From: Flavobacterium sp. KACC 22763
Lineage (GTDB): Bacteria > Bacteroidota > Bacteroidia > Flavobacteriales > Flavobacteriaceae
Direction: 5' to 3'
Assembly (NCBI RefSeq): GCF_028736155.1
Contig: NZ_CP117879.1
Span: 3,410,001 to 3,474,000, forward strand
DNA length: 64,000 bases
Shown in pieces: positions 8,374 through 17,659 of the stretch. Positions within the stretch are counted from its first letter, which is position 1. Each line of letters opens with the position of its first letter. The notes below the pieces were generated by a model, which saw only the letters and a program-made list of their open reading frames with translations, had not been told where the DNA came from and did no database searches. Position numbers and translations under genes: made by a program.

Positions 8374-8946
8374 ATGGAATCAAAATTATACCAAAACAGA
8401 ACTTTTGAAGCGATTGATTACTCGGATCAAAGTTTGGCCAATACCGAATTTGTAAACTGCGAATTCATTAACTGCAATTTTTCTAAAAGTGATTTGAGCC
8501 ATAACGACTTTTTAGATTGTACTTTTAAAAATTGCAACCTTTCTTTGGCAACTTTAAGAAATACCGGATTGAAAAACATCAAGTTTATTGGCTGTAAATT
8601 AATGGGATTGGATTTTAGTGCTTGCAATAGTTTTCTGTTTTCAATGAATTTTGAAGATTGCATTTTAGACTATTCTACTTTCATTTACAAAAAGCTAAAG
8701 AAAACTACTTTTGCAGATTGTTTTTTAAAAGAAACTGATTTTTCTAATACCGATTTGTCTCTGGCAGTTTTTAAAAACTGTGATCTTTCTGGTGCCACTT
8801 TCGTGGAAAGTATTCTGGAGAAAACCGATTTTAGAACTTCTAGAAACTATGCATTTGATCCATCAGAAAATAAAATTAAAGGAACAAAGGTTTCACATAC
8901 GGCGCTTGCAGGTTTATTAGAAAAATTTGATTTATCTATTGAGTAG
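8374..8946 (+). CDS. Pentapeptide repeat-containing protein
   Basis: Residues from about 20 to 160 are repeating A(D/N)LXX-type pentapeptides (ANTEF VNCEF INCNF SKSDL SHNDF and later ETDFS NTDLS LAVFK NCDLS GATFV), which fold into a quadrilateral right-handed beta helix. Some relatives (Qnr, MfpA, McbG) mimic DNA and protect gyrase; most have no known function. The length (190 aa) is close to Qnr-like proteins, but nothing here proves quinolone protection. The ATG at 8374 is preferred to a TTG eight codons upstream. Confidence 0.85.
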   Translation: MESKLYQNRTFEAIDYSDQSLANTEFVNCEFINCNFSKSDLSHNDFLDCTFKNCNLSLATLRNTGLKNIKFIGCKLMGLDFSACNSFLFSMNFEDCILDYSTFIYKKLKKTTFADCFLKETDFSNTDLSLAVFKNCDLSGATFVESILEKTDFRTSRNYAFDPSENKIKGTKVSHTALAGLLEKFDLSIE

Positions 8947-8949
8947 TTG

Positions 8950-9028
8950 TTAGTTTTCAGTCTCAGTCTCAGTTGTCAGCTACCCCCATCACTGAAGATT
9001 GTTACTAAAGACTGAGACTGAAAACTAA
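8950..9028. repeat. 20-bp perfect inverted repeat with tandem CAGTCT words
   Basis: The arms are TTAGTTTTCAGTCTCAGTCT (8950-8969) and its exact reverse complement (9009-9028), separated by 39 nt. The arms are built from the repeated word CAGTCT. A related sequence lies at 31060-31093, upstream of the trxB stop. It lies just before a separate terminator. Confidence 0.8.
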
Positions 9029-9067
9029 AAAAGCGGGATTACAAAATAAATTGTATCCCGCTTTTTC
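9028..9067. terminator. Bidirectional terminator between pentapeptide and DUF5123 genes
   Basis: The stem AAAAAGCGGGAT/ATCCCGCTTTTT (9028-9039, 9055-9066) extends inward through TACAA/TTGTA with a one-base bulge. T-tracts flank it on both strands, fitting termination of the convergent genes on either side. Confidence 0.85.
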
Positions 9068-9089
9068 TATTTAATCAACCACGATTTTT

Positions 9090-10661
9090 TTATTTTATCC
9101 AACGTGGATCTCCTACTTTTCGATCAATTAATGTTTGATTCTTAATAGTAAAGTCTCCTGTTGTCGCACTTGTAAATTGAGGATCTAATACAGTTGCAGA
9201 AGCATCTGGTCTATTGTTTCCCGTTGTAATCTGTAAATTAGGCGAATTGAAATTATTATTATTTGAGAACGTCGGAACAGTTGTTGCAGTAGTATTGGTA
9301 TAAACTGCTGATCCAACATTTAAGATTGTATTACGCACAATTAAAGCATTTGTAACAAAACGCACATACAAGATTCTACTTGCAGCTGGAAGTGTAGGCG
9401 CATAAATTGTACATCCATCAATTAACACATTGCTTGTTAACCCTGTTCCTGTTAATCCTGCTGCTGCATCTAAACGTACGAAATCACGAGACGAACAAGT
9501 GTCAAATGTACTTTTTGTTAAAGATACATTTGCTACATAAGTAGTTCTGAAATCGATAAAATCAGCACCAGAAGCGGTGTTTACATTTTTAATAATACTA
9601 TTATCTACAGTGAACGATTTTAATTTTGCAGATGCATTTCCGTACATCAATTGAGATGGGAAATCATGAACGTAACTACCACTAATTAAAACATCACCTA
9701 ATTGTGTTGTAGCTGCTGAGCTAATTGCAATTGCACCACCAGTTGTTCCTGCTCCACTTAAATCGATATCAACTAAAGAGAAATTAACTACTTCACTTGC
9801 ATTATTAGGGTTGTTAGCAAGAGTGAAATTAAACTTAAGTTTTGGTTTATCACCTGGTCTCAAACCTCTTAATGTTAATGTTTTATTTACTGCTATTGTT
9901 CCTGTTTGAGCTGTGTAATCACCTGGCATGAAAACTAAAACAGATCCAGAAGGTGCACTAGCAATTTTTTGAAGTACATCATCTCCTAATTTAACTAGTA
10001 TTCCTGTTCCAATATCTATTCCTGTTGTAAATGTTGCATCACCTCTTTTCTTCGTACCGTTGTATAAAATTGCTGTATAAGCAGTTTCAGGTGTTAAGCC
10101 TGTTAAAGTAGCTACTCCAGCTGTTTTTTCAGCAGCTGTAATAGTATGTACGACATTTCCAGGCATTGCGGTAATTTGTGTCACAGAGCTATTTGGAACC
10201 CATCTTAATGTAACTTTAGTTGCTTCAATATCTGCATCTTGAACCGGGAACATTATTTGTTCTGATAATGTCGTAGCAGTTATAACTGACCATTTTGAAT
10301 CTTCTAGTCCTGAAGTAACCGATTTTACTCTAATAGAATAAATTGTTTCTCCCTCTAGAGGTACTTGTATAGGAAGTTCAGAAGGCGCAACATTTATGGT
10401 TTTATAAATTGTAGAGAAGCTAGGATCATCGGCACTAAATTCTACTACATAATGATCTGTATTTTCATCTGATTTAACCGTCCAATTTAATTCAACTACA
10501 GTTTTATTTCTAATTGTAGCTTTAAGCCCAATTGGAGAAAATTCCCTTGTATTTCCTATATCGTCTAATAACGCTTCATTATAACTTTCGCAGCTAGAAA
10601 CTGCCACTGAAAGAAGTAATACGGTTATTAATCCTTTAAATATATTTATTGTTTTCATCAT
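9090..10661 (-). CDS. DUF5123/DUF4957-type surface lipoprotein of the SusCD locus
   Basis: A lipoprotein signal (VAVSSC, Cys 24) is followed by two fibronectin type III-like domains (about residues 40-215; motifs VVELNWTVKSDENTDHYVVEF and TKVTLRWVP) and a right-handed beta-helix region with many Asn, Thr and Val (about 220-500). This layout matches DUF4957/DUF5123 proteins found downstream of SusCD pairs, several in pectin-type loci. A glycan-binding or lyase-like surface role is inferred; no catalytic residues can be assigned. It is the last gene of the SusC-SusD-lipoprotein operon, 37 bp after SusD. Confidence 0.8.
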   Translation of the reverse strand: MMKTINIFKGLITVLLLSVAVSSCESYNEALLDDIGNTREFSPIGLKATIRNKTVVELNWTVKSDENTDHYVVEFSADDPSFSTIYKTINVAPSELPIQVPLEGETIYSIRVKSVTSGLEDSKWSVITATTLSEQIMFPVQDADIEATKVTLRWVPNSSVTQITAMPGNVVHTITAAEKTAGVATLTGLTPETAYTAILYNGTKKRGDATFTTGIDIGTGILVKLGDDVLQKIASAPSGSVLVFMPGDYTAQTGTIAVNKTLTLRGLRPGDKPKLKFNFTLANNPNNASEVVNFSLVDIDLSGAGTTGGAIAISSAATTQLGDVLISGSYVHDFPSQLMYGNASAKLKSFTVDNSIIKNVNTASGADFIDFRTTYVANVSLTKSTFDTCSSRDFVRLDAAAGLTGTGLTSNVLIDGCTIYAPTLPAASRILYVRFVTNALIVRNTILNVGSAVYTNTTATTVPTFSNNNNFNSPNLQITTGNNRPDASATVLDPQFTSATTGDFTIKNQTLIDRKVGDPRWIK

Positions 10662-10698
10662 AATAACTTATAATTTATTATTAGTTTTTTGAAAAATT

Positions 10699-12501
10699 TT
10701 AATAACCGTAATCATTTTTTAACTGACCATTACTTCCATCAAGAAATACTTGCCATATTGGCCAGAATTGTCTATTATCAGGATTAACTCCTACTTTATA
10801 TAAAGAAGCTATTTTAGCATCGGCAGCTGTACCTGTCCATGTCCAAGGAGTAGAAGAATACAATATTCCTGGATTTGTAGTTTCTCCGCGATTAAGTCCA
10901 TATACATCCAAACTTACATTATCCGATTGGTATTTATAATACAAAGTAGCTGGCACATCAGCATATTGTCCTGTACGAGTAGATAATTCTGCCATTTTTT
11001 GTTTTGCTTTATCTAAGTTTGCTTTAAGCAAATTCCAGCGGATAAGTGCTTGTTTACGTTCCATTTCTCCTGTAAACTCATATTTATTTTCATCAACAAG
11101 CGCATTAAACATTGCTTCTTTACTAGTTAAAGAATTCACATAAGTTTCAACTTTGGTAGCTTGATCTGCTGAAGAAAATGATCTTCTTCGTACTTCTTTC
11201 AAATAAGGCATTGCTGCACTTGGTCCTTCCAATTCGTTTGCTGTTTCAGCAGCAATTAAAAGCACCTCTGCATAACGCATGTACATTTTATTAACTCCAT
11301 CATCATTTGTAGAAGTTACATAACGTTTCATCCATTCGTAACGGTATTTACCAAAATACCACGTATCTAAAGAACCTAACTCTTGTTTTGCAATACCATT
11401 AACTGCTGCACCATATTTATAAGGCACACAAGTAACATTTCTACGAGCATCGGCTTGATCATAATCATAGAAAACAAATGGTAATGGGCCTGCAACACCT
11501 CCACGGTTAGCTCCATTAGCTTGAAATTGATCAGCAGCAGCCGTGTGTTTTACAGCAAAAGTGAATAACATTCTACCACGTCCATCAGAAAAAGGAAGTT
11601 CCCAAAGAGATTCTCCTCCTGCAGCAGTATTTTCTTCGTTGTATTTTCTCCATAATCCCTCAAAAGTAGATTCTAAACGAGCAGAACCACTTTGAATTAC
11701 TTCACGAGATTCTCTTAATGCCAATGCATACATAGAAGCCACTGAAAGTTCTGGATCATTACTTCTTCTCACGCCGTCAGGATATTGTTGATAACCACTT
11801 GCTGCCAAAGCCAAACGCGCTCTAAAGGCTTTTACAAAAGCTTTATTTACGTGTTCAACTGTGCTTGTATAAGAAGTTTCATTAGGCCAAGCAACCAATG
11901 TTGAAGCTTCTCCTAAGTCAGCTATTAATTGTTTGTAAATAATATCTCTGTTTGATTTAGGCAAATATAAAGTAGCACTAGTAATTGGTTCAAAACGAGC
12001 AGGAACATCACCCCAAGATTTAAGCAAATCAGCATAGTAAATCGCTCTCAGTGTTAAAGCCTCTCCTAATAATTGTCCTAATTCTGTTCCTGGAGTAGGA
12101 TTTCCATATTGACGTAAGCCTTGAATACAAACATTTGCACGCTCAATCCCTGAGTACATCATGGCATAAGCATTATTGGTAGTATTCATTTCTGTATTGC
12201 TTGGCTTTGCATCATACACACACAAATCTGATTTATCTCCCGCTGTTTGTGAAGTATTATACCATTCTACATCTGTATTTAATCCGTAATAAGGTAAAAA
12301 TCGTCCTCTATAAGAGTTTGTTTCTGCAAATGGCACTTTAATCCCGTCAATAGCTCCTTTTGCAAGTCCCGCAGTAGAGAAAATTACAGAAGCATCTAAT
12401 GTTGATTGTGCAGGCGCTTCTAAATAGTCATCTTCAAATTGCTGACAAGAACTAAATAGACCCGAAATAATCAATCCTGCTATAATTATTTTATGTTTCA
12501 T
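10699..12501 (-). CDS. SusD/RagB family glycan-binding outer-membrane lipoprotein
   Basis: The 600-residue protein carries a lipoprotein signal ending GLFSSC (Cys 19) and the SusD/RagB pattern: TPR-like helices such as EALTLRAIYYADLLKSWGDVPA, a RYAEVLLIAAETANE helix in the C-terminal half, and the closing Trp-rich segment WPIWQVF. SusD proteins form the lid over the SusC barrel and capture glycan at the cell surface. The gene lies 16 bp downstream of SusC, forming the standard transport pair. Confidence 0.95.
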   Translation of the reverse strand: MKHKIIIAGLIISGLFSSCQQFEDDYLEAPAQSTLDASVIFSTAGLAKGAIDGIKVPFAETNSYRGRFLPYYGLNTDVEWYNTSQTAGDKSDLCVYDAKPSNTEMNTTNNAYAMMYSGIERANVCIQGLRQYGNPTPGTELGQLLGEALTLRAIYYADLLKSWGDVPARFEPITSATLYLPKSNRDIIYKQLIADLGEASTLVAWPNETSYTSTVEHVNKAFVKAFRARLALAASGYQQYPDGVRRSNDPELSVASMYALALRESREVIQSGSARLESTFEGLWRKYNEENTAAGGESLWELPFSDGRGRMLFTFAVKHTAAADQFQANGANRGGVAGPLPFVFYDYDQADARRNVTCVPYKYGAAVNGIAKQELGSLDTWYFGKYRYEWMKRYVTSTNDDGVNKMYMRYAEVLLIAAETANELEGPSAAMPYLKEVRRRSFSSADQATKVETYVNSLTSKEAMFNALVDENKYEFTGEMERKQALIRWNLLKANLDKAKQKMAELSTRTGQYADVPATLYYKYQSDNVSLDVYGLNRGETTNPGILYSSTPWTWTGTAADAKIASLYKVGVNPDNRQFWPIWQVFLDGSNGQLKNDYGY

Positions 12502-12517
12502 TTTGTAGTCGTTTAAA

Positions 12518-15500
12518 TTAGAAATTAAGATTCATTCCAAAAATCATTTGTCTGCTTCTTGGATAAGGACTCGAATCAACCCCAGGAGTAAGTGGAGTTT
12601 TTCTTTTTGTTGAAACTTCTGGATCAGAACCAGAATAATTAGTCCAAACAAAAATATTGCTTCCTGTCAAGTAAAATCTCAATTTAGAAACTCCAAGTTT
12701 AGATGTAAACATCTCAGGCATTGAATACCCTAATGTTAAAGTATTTAATCTTAAAAACGATGCGTCTTCAACTGCCCAATCAGTAAAAATAGCTTGTCTC
12801 ATGTATGGAGACCACATAGTTGTATTAGTATTAAGAGCTGCTAAAGCTTCAGGATTATCCGTTACTAATTGACCAGTTGCTGGGTCTAAATTAGTCCATC
12901 TTTTTCCATCTGCCATCGTAGAATTTAAATTCTTATATTCTCCCGAAGCAGTAGCTGTCGAAAATTCAATTTTATCAGCGTTGTATACATCATTACCAAT
13001 GCTCCAGTTAAAAGCTGCCATTAAATCAAATCCATAAGCATTACCGTTGATAACAAAACCACCAGAGCTTTTAGGATTAACATTACCAATAACTGTCTTA
13101 TCGTTAATATCTACTTTACCATCTCCGTTGATATCTTTTAATTTCATATCTCCAGGTCTAAGGCCATTTCCATCACCAACTAAAGAAGTAGAAGTATTAA
13201 CTATACCGCTTTTTAAAACATATTTCCCTCCAACATAATCAAAGTCTGAAACTTCATATCTTCCATCATTTTTATAACCATACATACTACCTAAAGAACC
13301 ACCAACAGCAATAAGGTAATCATCTCCAATTTGTGAAGAAGCCCATCCTGTACCTTGTCCGAAGTCACTCATCATACCTAATGAATTGATACGGTTTTTG
13401 TTTACCGACATATTGAATGAAAAATTCAATCCGTATTTAGCTTTTTCAATAGCAACAACATTAATTGTAGCCTCAAAACCTTTATTTTGTGTTTCACCCA
13501 TGTTACGGTATTGGTAGTCATATCCAGATCCGGCTACTGGGAAATTAATTAATAAGTCACTAGTAATATTTTTATAGATATCAAAATTACCGCTCAAACG
13601 ATTTTTGAAAAATGCGAAATCCAAACCTAAGTTTTGAGTTACTGTTGTTTCCCATTTCAAATCAGGATTAGGCATTGTTTTAGAAGGTGCCCAAACGCTA
13701 GTAACGCCATTAATCCACGATGTTGCTGTAGATTGAAAAATTTGAATTTGCTGACCAACAGGTATATTATTATTTCCTGCTTCACCATAACTTGCTCTTA
13801 ATTTTAAAAGGCTTAACCAAGTTTTATTTTTTAGCCAATTTTCTTCTGACATTTTCCATCCTGCTGCAAAAGCTGGAAAGTAACCCCAACGATTCTCTGC
13901 CAAAAATTTACTAGATCCGTCGGCGCGAAATGTCGCTGAAAGTAAGTAACGGTTTTTGTAATCATAATTTGCACGTCCAAAAAATGATAATAATTTATCA
14001 TCTGGGCTGTAATAATTATCAACAGATTGAGGAGTTCCTTGCGTAGTTAATTTTTTTGCTTGATCAAAATTAAAAAACGTTGGATATCCATGTATAGTGC
14101 TTGTTACAGTATTTGAGCTATATGTAATATTTTCTTCTCCAACAAGAACATTCAAATGATGATCATCTCCCATTAATTTTTTAAAATCATAAGTAAGCGT
14201 ATTAGCATTTCTAAAACGTTTCTCCTTAGCATCTGACATAATCATTGCTGGCATGTTCTGTAATGTAGCCAGTGGTGAGTTTGCCACATAATAAGTAGTT
14301 AGTCCATAAAAACGATAATCTTGGTTGTTGAAATTGTCTAAACCTAAATCAACTTTCAATTTTAAATTATCAACAATTTCCCATCCAAAACTTCCTAACA
14401 TATTAAAGTTTTTACGAAACTGCTGACGATCGTTATCAGAAATAGACGTAAAAGGATTTATTAACATATCTGTTCCATCCCCATTAACATCTTCTGTTGT
14501 TAAGCCTGCAACTGGAATTGGCGCATAACCCACAATAGTACGCATACGTGAATCTGATGAAGATTTCTCATTTTGCTCGTTTACACCACCACCATCAATC
14601 TCTGTATCTGAATAACGCATAGTAAAACCAACGTCAATCTTGTCATTTAATTTACTTTTTAAAGCTAATGCTAAGTTGTTTCTCTTATAGTTTGAACCTA
14701 CCATAATCGCTTTTTCATCAAAATGAGCATAATTAAAATTATAATTAAGCTTATCAGTTCCTCCTCTAATTCCTAAATCACGGCTTTGCACCTCACCTGT
14801 ACGCCCGAAGATTTGCTCTTGCCAATCGTCCCCTTTCACACCTGTATACATATCATGATCTTGCCAATTTCCAAAATACTTAGTATATGAATCTGGATCA
14901 GAAGCTACTTTTGGAGTCCCTTGAGATAGTAAGGCATATTCATATTGCCATTTAGTATAATCTTCTGGCGATAAAACATCAATTTTCTTCGCCATCGTTT
15001 TCATACCGTAAAACATATTGAAGTTTACTGCCATTTTTCCATCTTTTCCGCTTTTTGTTGTAATAAGAATTACCCCATTTGCACCACGTGATCCGTAGAT
15101 AGCAGTTGAAGCGGCATCTTTTAAAACAGTCATTGTTTCGATATCAGATGAAGAAATATCATTCATATTATTGATAGGAAAACCATCCACGATAATCAAC
15201 GGCGAAGAATCTTGAGTAAGTGAACCACCTCCACGAACTCTAATTTTTATATCTGCATCTGGAGAGCCTTCAGCTGCAGTTACCTGTACACCCGCTATAC
15301 GACCGGTTAAAGCTTCAGCAACATTTGCAACGGGCACCTTTTTCAAATCAGATCCTGAAATAGTTGACACAGCACCTGTTAAATCAGATTTTTTAGCTGT
15401 TCCATATCCGATTACAACAACTTCATTTAAGTTATTAGCATCTTCAATCATTGTTGCATTTACTTTAGTTTTTCCGTCTGTTGAAACATTAATGCTCTGA

Positions 15501-15763
15501 AAACCTATAAATGAAAAACTTAATACCGCTTTCGGATTGGTCAGTTTTATTTTGTAATGCCCGTCAAAATCGGTAGAAGTTCCGTTCTTAGTTCCTTTTT
15601 CTAAGACGTTTACGCCAGGAAGAGAAAGTCCCGCGGCATCCTTCACGGTTCCCTCTATCGTTGTGCCCTGTGCGTATACCTGACTGCCGATCAATAAGCA
15701 CAGTAAGAAAACAAGTTTAAAGCAAAAATTTGCTCCTTTGTTTAATAGTTCTTTAAAGTTCAT
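12518..15763 (-). CDS. SusC/RagA family TonB-linked outer-membrane transporter
   Basis: The protein (1081 aa) starts with a signal peptide (to QVYAQ), then a carboxypeptidase-like beta-sandwich (GTVKDAAGLSLPGVNV, about 35-110), a TonB-box-like segment (NNLNEVVVIGYG), the SusC plug (RIAGVQVTAAEGSP, DGFPINNMNDIS, IYGSRGANGVILITTK) and a long 22-strand barrel ending NLNF. It imports oligosaccharides across the outer membrane using TonB energy. It is the first gene of a three-gene glycan-uptake operon whose promoter region holds a palindromic operator candidate. Confidence 0.95.
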   Translation of the reverse strand: MNFKELLNKGANFCFKLVFLLCLLIGSQVYAQGTTIEGTVKDAAGLSLPGVNVLEKGTKNGTSTDFDGHYKIKLTNPKAVLSFSFIGFQSINVSTDGKTKVNATMIEDANNLNEVVVIGYGTAKKSDLTGAVSTISGSDLKKVPVANVAEALTGRIAGVQVTAAEGSPDADIKIRVRGGGSLTQDSSPLIIVDGFPINNMNDISSSDIETMTVLKDAASTAIYGSRGANGVILITTKSGKDGKMAVNFNMFYGMKTMAKKIDVLSPEDYTKWQYEYALLSQGTPKVASDPDSYTKYFGNWQDHDMYTGVKGDDWQEQIFGRTGEVQSRDLGIRGGTDKLNYNFNYAHFDEKAIMVGSNYKRNNLALALKSKLNDKIDVGFTMRYSDTEIDGGGVNEQNEKSSSDSRMRTIVGYAPIPVAGLTTEDVNGDGTDMLINPFTSISDNDRQQFRKNFNMLGSFGWEIVDNLKLKVDLGLDNFNNQDYRFYGLTTYYVANSPLATLQNMPAMIMSDAKEKRFRNANTLTYDFKKLMGDDHHLNVLVGEENITYSSNTVTSTIHGYPTFFNFDQAKKLTTQGTPQSVDNYYSPDDKLLSFFGRANYDYKNRYLLSATFRADGSSKFLAENRWGYFPAFAAGWKMSEENWLKNKTWLSLLKLRASYGEAGNNNIPVGQQIQIFQSTATSWINGVTSVWAPSKTMPNPDLKWETTVTQNLGLDFAFFKNRLSGNFDIYKNITSDLLINFPVAGSGYDYQYRNMGETQNKGFEATINVVAIEKAKYGLNFSFNMSVNKNRINSLGMMSDFGQGTGWASSQIGDDYLIAVGGSLGSMYGYKNDGRYEVSDFDYVGGKYVLKSGIVNTSTSLVGDGNGLRPGDMKLKDINGDGKVDINDKTVIGNVNPKSSGGFVINGNAYGFDLMAAFNWSIGNDVYNADKIEFSTATASGEYKNLNSTMADGKRWTNLDPATGQLVTDNPEALAALNTNTTMWSPYMRQAIFTDWAVEDASFLRLNTLTLGYSMPEMFTSKLGVSKLRFYLTGSNIFVWTNYSGSDPEVSTKRKTPLTPGVDSSPYPRSRQMIFGMNLNF

Positions 15764-15957
15764 GGTTGATTGTTTAAGTTATTAAAAGTTTTTTCTTTTT
15801 GGTTTAAGTGGTTTTTTGTGGTTACTTTCAATTCATTTTATAGTTAATATTTGTGGTTTTTATTTAACAGTAATTTATTTACCTCCTCCTCAAAGCTTTA
15901 TTTCTGCTCTGTTTTCCATCTTATAACTTAATCGATTTCGAAGGTCAAAAACAAAGT

Positions 15958-15971
15958 TGTAATCGATTACA
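15958..15971. promoter_or_regulatory. Candidate LacI-type operator at the susC promoter
   Basis: TGTAATCGATTACA is a perfect 14-bp palindrome with a central CG, the form bound by many LacI/GalR-family repressors. Partial copies are AACAATCGATTACA at 16144-16157 (11 of 14 matches) and CTTAATCGATTTCG at 15927-15940 (10 of 14). The site lies immediately downstream, in the direction of susC transcription, of the predicted -7 box, so it would cover the start point. The binding protein is not encoded nearby. Confidence 0.6.
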
Positions 15972-15979
15972 CAAACATA
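15972..15979 (-). promoter_or_regulatory. Predicted -7 box of the SusCD operon
   Basis: Read on the minus strand this is TATGTTTG, matching the Bacteroidota -7 consensus TAnnTTTG. No clear -33 TTG was found at the expected distance. The adjacent palindrome at 15958-15971 supports this as the regulated start. Confidence 0.5.
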
Positions 15980-16339
15980 GATATTTTTTTAAAACGAAAA
16001 ATAAAATTTCATAAAAATTTCATAAAAAAAATTACATATTAAAAATTATATCGGTTTTTTCTATTACATATATAATTTATCCCGATTTAAAATATTAAAT
16101 ATATTTTTATTAATCGTGCTTTTGATTCGATTTTTATAAAAAAAACAATCGATTACATCAATAACTATTACGAAATTATTAGGTGTTATTTTTACACTTA
16201 AAAAGTTAAAGTCATGCTAAAAAAAATGAAGAGATTTCCTTTAAATTTTAAAATTTACAACGATTTTACCTATAAATAAAACCACCGAGACAACAGAAAA
16301 AGTAATTTTGACCATAAGTTCATATCCTTATAAGCATAA

Positions 16340-16376
16340 AAAAAGCCCTTAAACAAAAGTTAAGGGCTTAAAAAAA
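16340..16376 (-). terminator. Terminator of the MFS transporter gene
   Basis: The 10-bp stem AAGCCCTTAA/TTAAGGGCTT (16343-16352, 16360-16369) has a 7-nt loop and, on the minus strand, a following run of seven T residues. It lies just past the stop of the leftward MFS gene. Confidence 0.88.
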
Positions 16377-16390
16377 TTAAATTCTTAGTA

Positions 16391-17557
16391 TTAAATGCGC
16401 TGCAACTGCAATTGCTTTTGATGTAATCTCATCAATACAAATGTGATAACCATTCCGATAACCGACATTATTACTCCGATAAGATTAGGAGAAGAATAAC
16501 TGAATCCCGCCGCCAAAGGCAATCCGCCAAGAAAAGCGCCTAAAGCATTACCAATATTGAAACTTCCTTGAAGAGAAGCTGAAGCGATCATCTCTGCTCC
16601 TTTTGCGGTACGAATCATCAGCATCTGAATTGGCGCAATTACTGAGAATGAAATAGCACCGGTCAAGAAAGTCAAAAACAACGAAATATATTGATTGAAT
16701 GAGAAGAAATAAACCAAAACCAAATCGGTAGACATAACAAGCAATAAAGCTAGAGTTGTCGGAGCTGGTGAGAAACGATCTGCCAATTTACCTCCCACGA
16801 AGTTACCCACTACCATTCCTAATCCTGCTAAAATCAGGATAGATGAAACATCTTCTGGCGAAAACTTCGATACATTAATTAAAAGAGGCGCAATGTAACT
16901 GATCCAAGCGAAAAGACCTCCAAAACCAATTGCTGTAATTCCGATAATTAACCAAGCTTCTGTTTTCTTAAAAAACTGAAGTTGTGTTTTCATGTTTACA
17001 CTTTCTCCTTTTTCAAGATTTGGCATCCATAAATAAATAGCCAAAAAGGTCAACAATCCCACAAAAGCAATTAATACAAAAGTATAACGCCAAATAAAAT
17101 GATGTCCTATATAAGTTCCAATCGGCACACCTATTAAGTTAGCGATAGTTAAGCCGGCAAACATTATAGAGATTGCCTGTGCCTCTTTTCCTTTATCTGC
17201 CAAACGGCTTGCGACTACCGCTCCCACTCCAAAGAATGCTCCATGCGGCAATCCAGATAAAAATCGAGAAGCAAATAGGATAGTATAATCGGGAGCAATA
17301 ATGGACAATGAATTAAAAACTGCCAACATTAAAGCTAAAATTAGAAGCATTTTTTTAGGCGCATAATTTCTTCCTGCGATTACTAATAAAGGCGCTCCAA
17401 TAACAACTCCAAGCGCATAAGCCGAAATTAAATAACCAGCAACTGGAATTGAAACTTTCATATCTGAAGCAATATCTGGGAGTAATCCCATCATTACAAA
17501 TTCTGTAATACCAATGGTCAACCCTCCTAAAGAGAGTGCAATAAGACTTTTTTTCAT
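16391..17557 (-). CDS. MFS transporter, DHA1 drug/sugar efflux type (AraJ-like)
   Basis: From the ATG at 17557 the protein is about 388 residues with 12 predicted transmembrane helices. Markers include GITEFVMMGLLPDIA in helix 1, the loop GRNYAPKKMLL between helices 2 and 3, and FLSGLPHGAFFGVGAVVASRL in helix 4, as in AraJ/YdhP/CmlA-like exporters. It probably exports a small molecule or drug by proton antiport at the inner membrane. The divergent AraC-type gene 102 bp away is its likely regulator. The reading frame extends to 17605, but the MKKSLIALSLGG start fits the family better. Confidence 0.88.
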   Translation of the reverse strand: MKKSLIALSLGGLTIGITEFVMMGLLPDIASDMKVSIPVAGYLISAYALGVVIGAPLLVIAGRNYAPKKMLLILALMLAVFNSLSIIAPDYTILFASRFLSGLPHGAFFGVGAVVASRLADKGKEAQAISIMFAGLTIANLIGVPIGTYIGHHFIWRYTFVLIAFVGLLTFLAIYLWMPNLEKGESVNMKTQLQFFKKTEAWLIIGITAIGFGGLFAWISYIAPLLINVSKFSPEDVSSILILAGLGMVVGNFVGGKLADRFSPAPTTLALLLVMSTDLVLVYFFSFNQYISLFLTFLTGAISFSVIAPIQMLMIRTAKGAEMIASASLQGSFNIGNALGAFLGGLPLAAGFSYSSPNLIGVIMSVIGMVITFVLMRLHQKQLQLQRI

Positions 17558-17593
17558 TTTGATTATTGTAGAAAGGAATAGATTTCTACAACG

Positions 17594-17601
17594 CAAAATT
17601 A
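17594..17601 (-). promoter_or_regulatory. Predicted -7 box of the MFS gene
   Basis: On the minus strand this reads TAATTTTG, matching TAnnTTTG, about 37 bp upstream of the ATG. It faces away from the AraC-gene box at 17627-17634, so the two divergent promoters are separated by 25 bp where a shared regulator could bind. Confidence 0.45.
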
Positions 17602-17626
17602 ACACCGTTAACCTTAAAAAAAGTTG

Positions 17627-17634
17627 TAAATTTG
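17627..17634 (+). promoter_or_regulatory. Predicted -7 box of the divergent AraC gene
   Basis: TAAATTTG matches TAnnTTTG and lies 25 bp upstream of the ATG at 17660. No convincing -33 TTG was seen. Confidence 0.45.
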
Positions 17635-17659
17635 TGATATAAAATTGTACATTTATGTT

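Larger units (their letters stand above)
15764..16342. other. Long upstream region of the SusCD operon
   Basis: This AT-rich non-coding segment of about 580 bp lies upstream of susC. It contains a promoter box, a perfect 14-bp palindrome and two degenerate versions of it centred near 15934 and 16150. No ORF, regulator gene or RNA gene was recognised, so the locus lacks an adjacent dedicated SusR, HTCS or sigma/anti-sigma regulator. Confidence 0.6.

Noticed and set aside
8374..8946. Calling the pentapeptide protein a Qnr quinolone-resistance gene
   Set aside because: Fold and length are similar, but no Qnr-specific loops can be identified, and most pentapeptide proteins are unrelated to gyrase.
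8950..9028. CRISPR-like or terminator reading of the word-repeat elements
   Set aside because: Arms are inverted, not regularly spaced direct repeats with unique spacers, and most lack a U-tract; separate clear terminators exist beside several of them.
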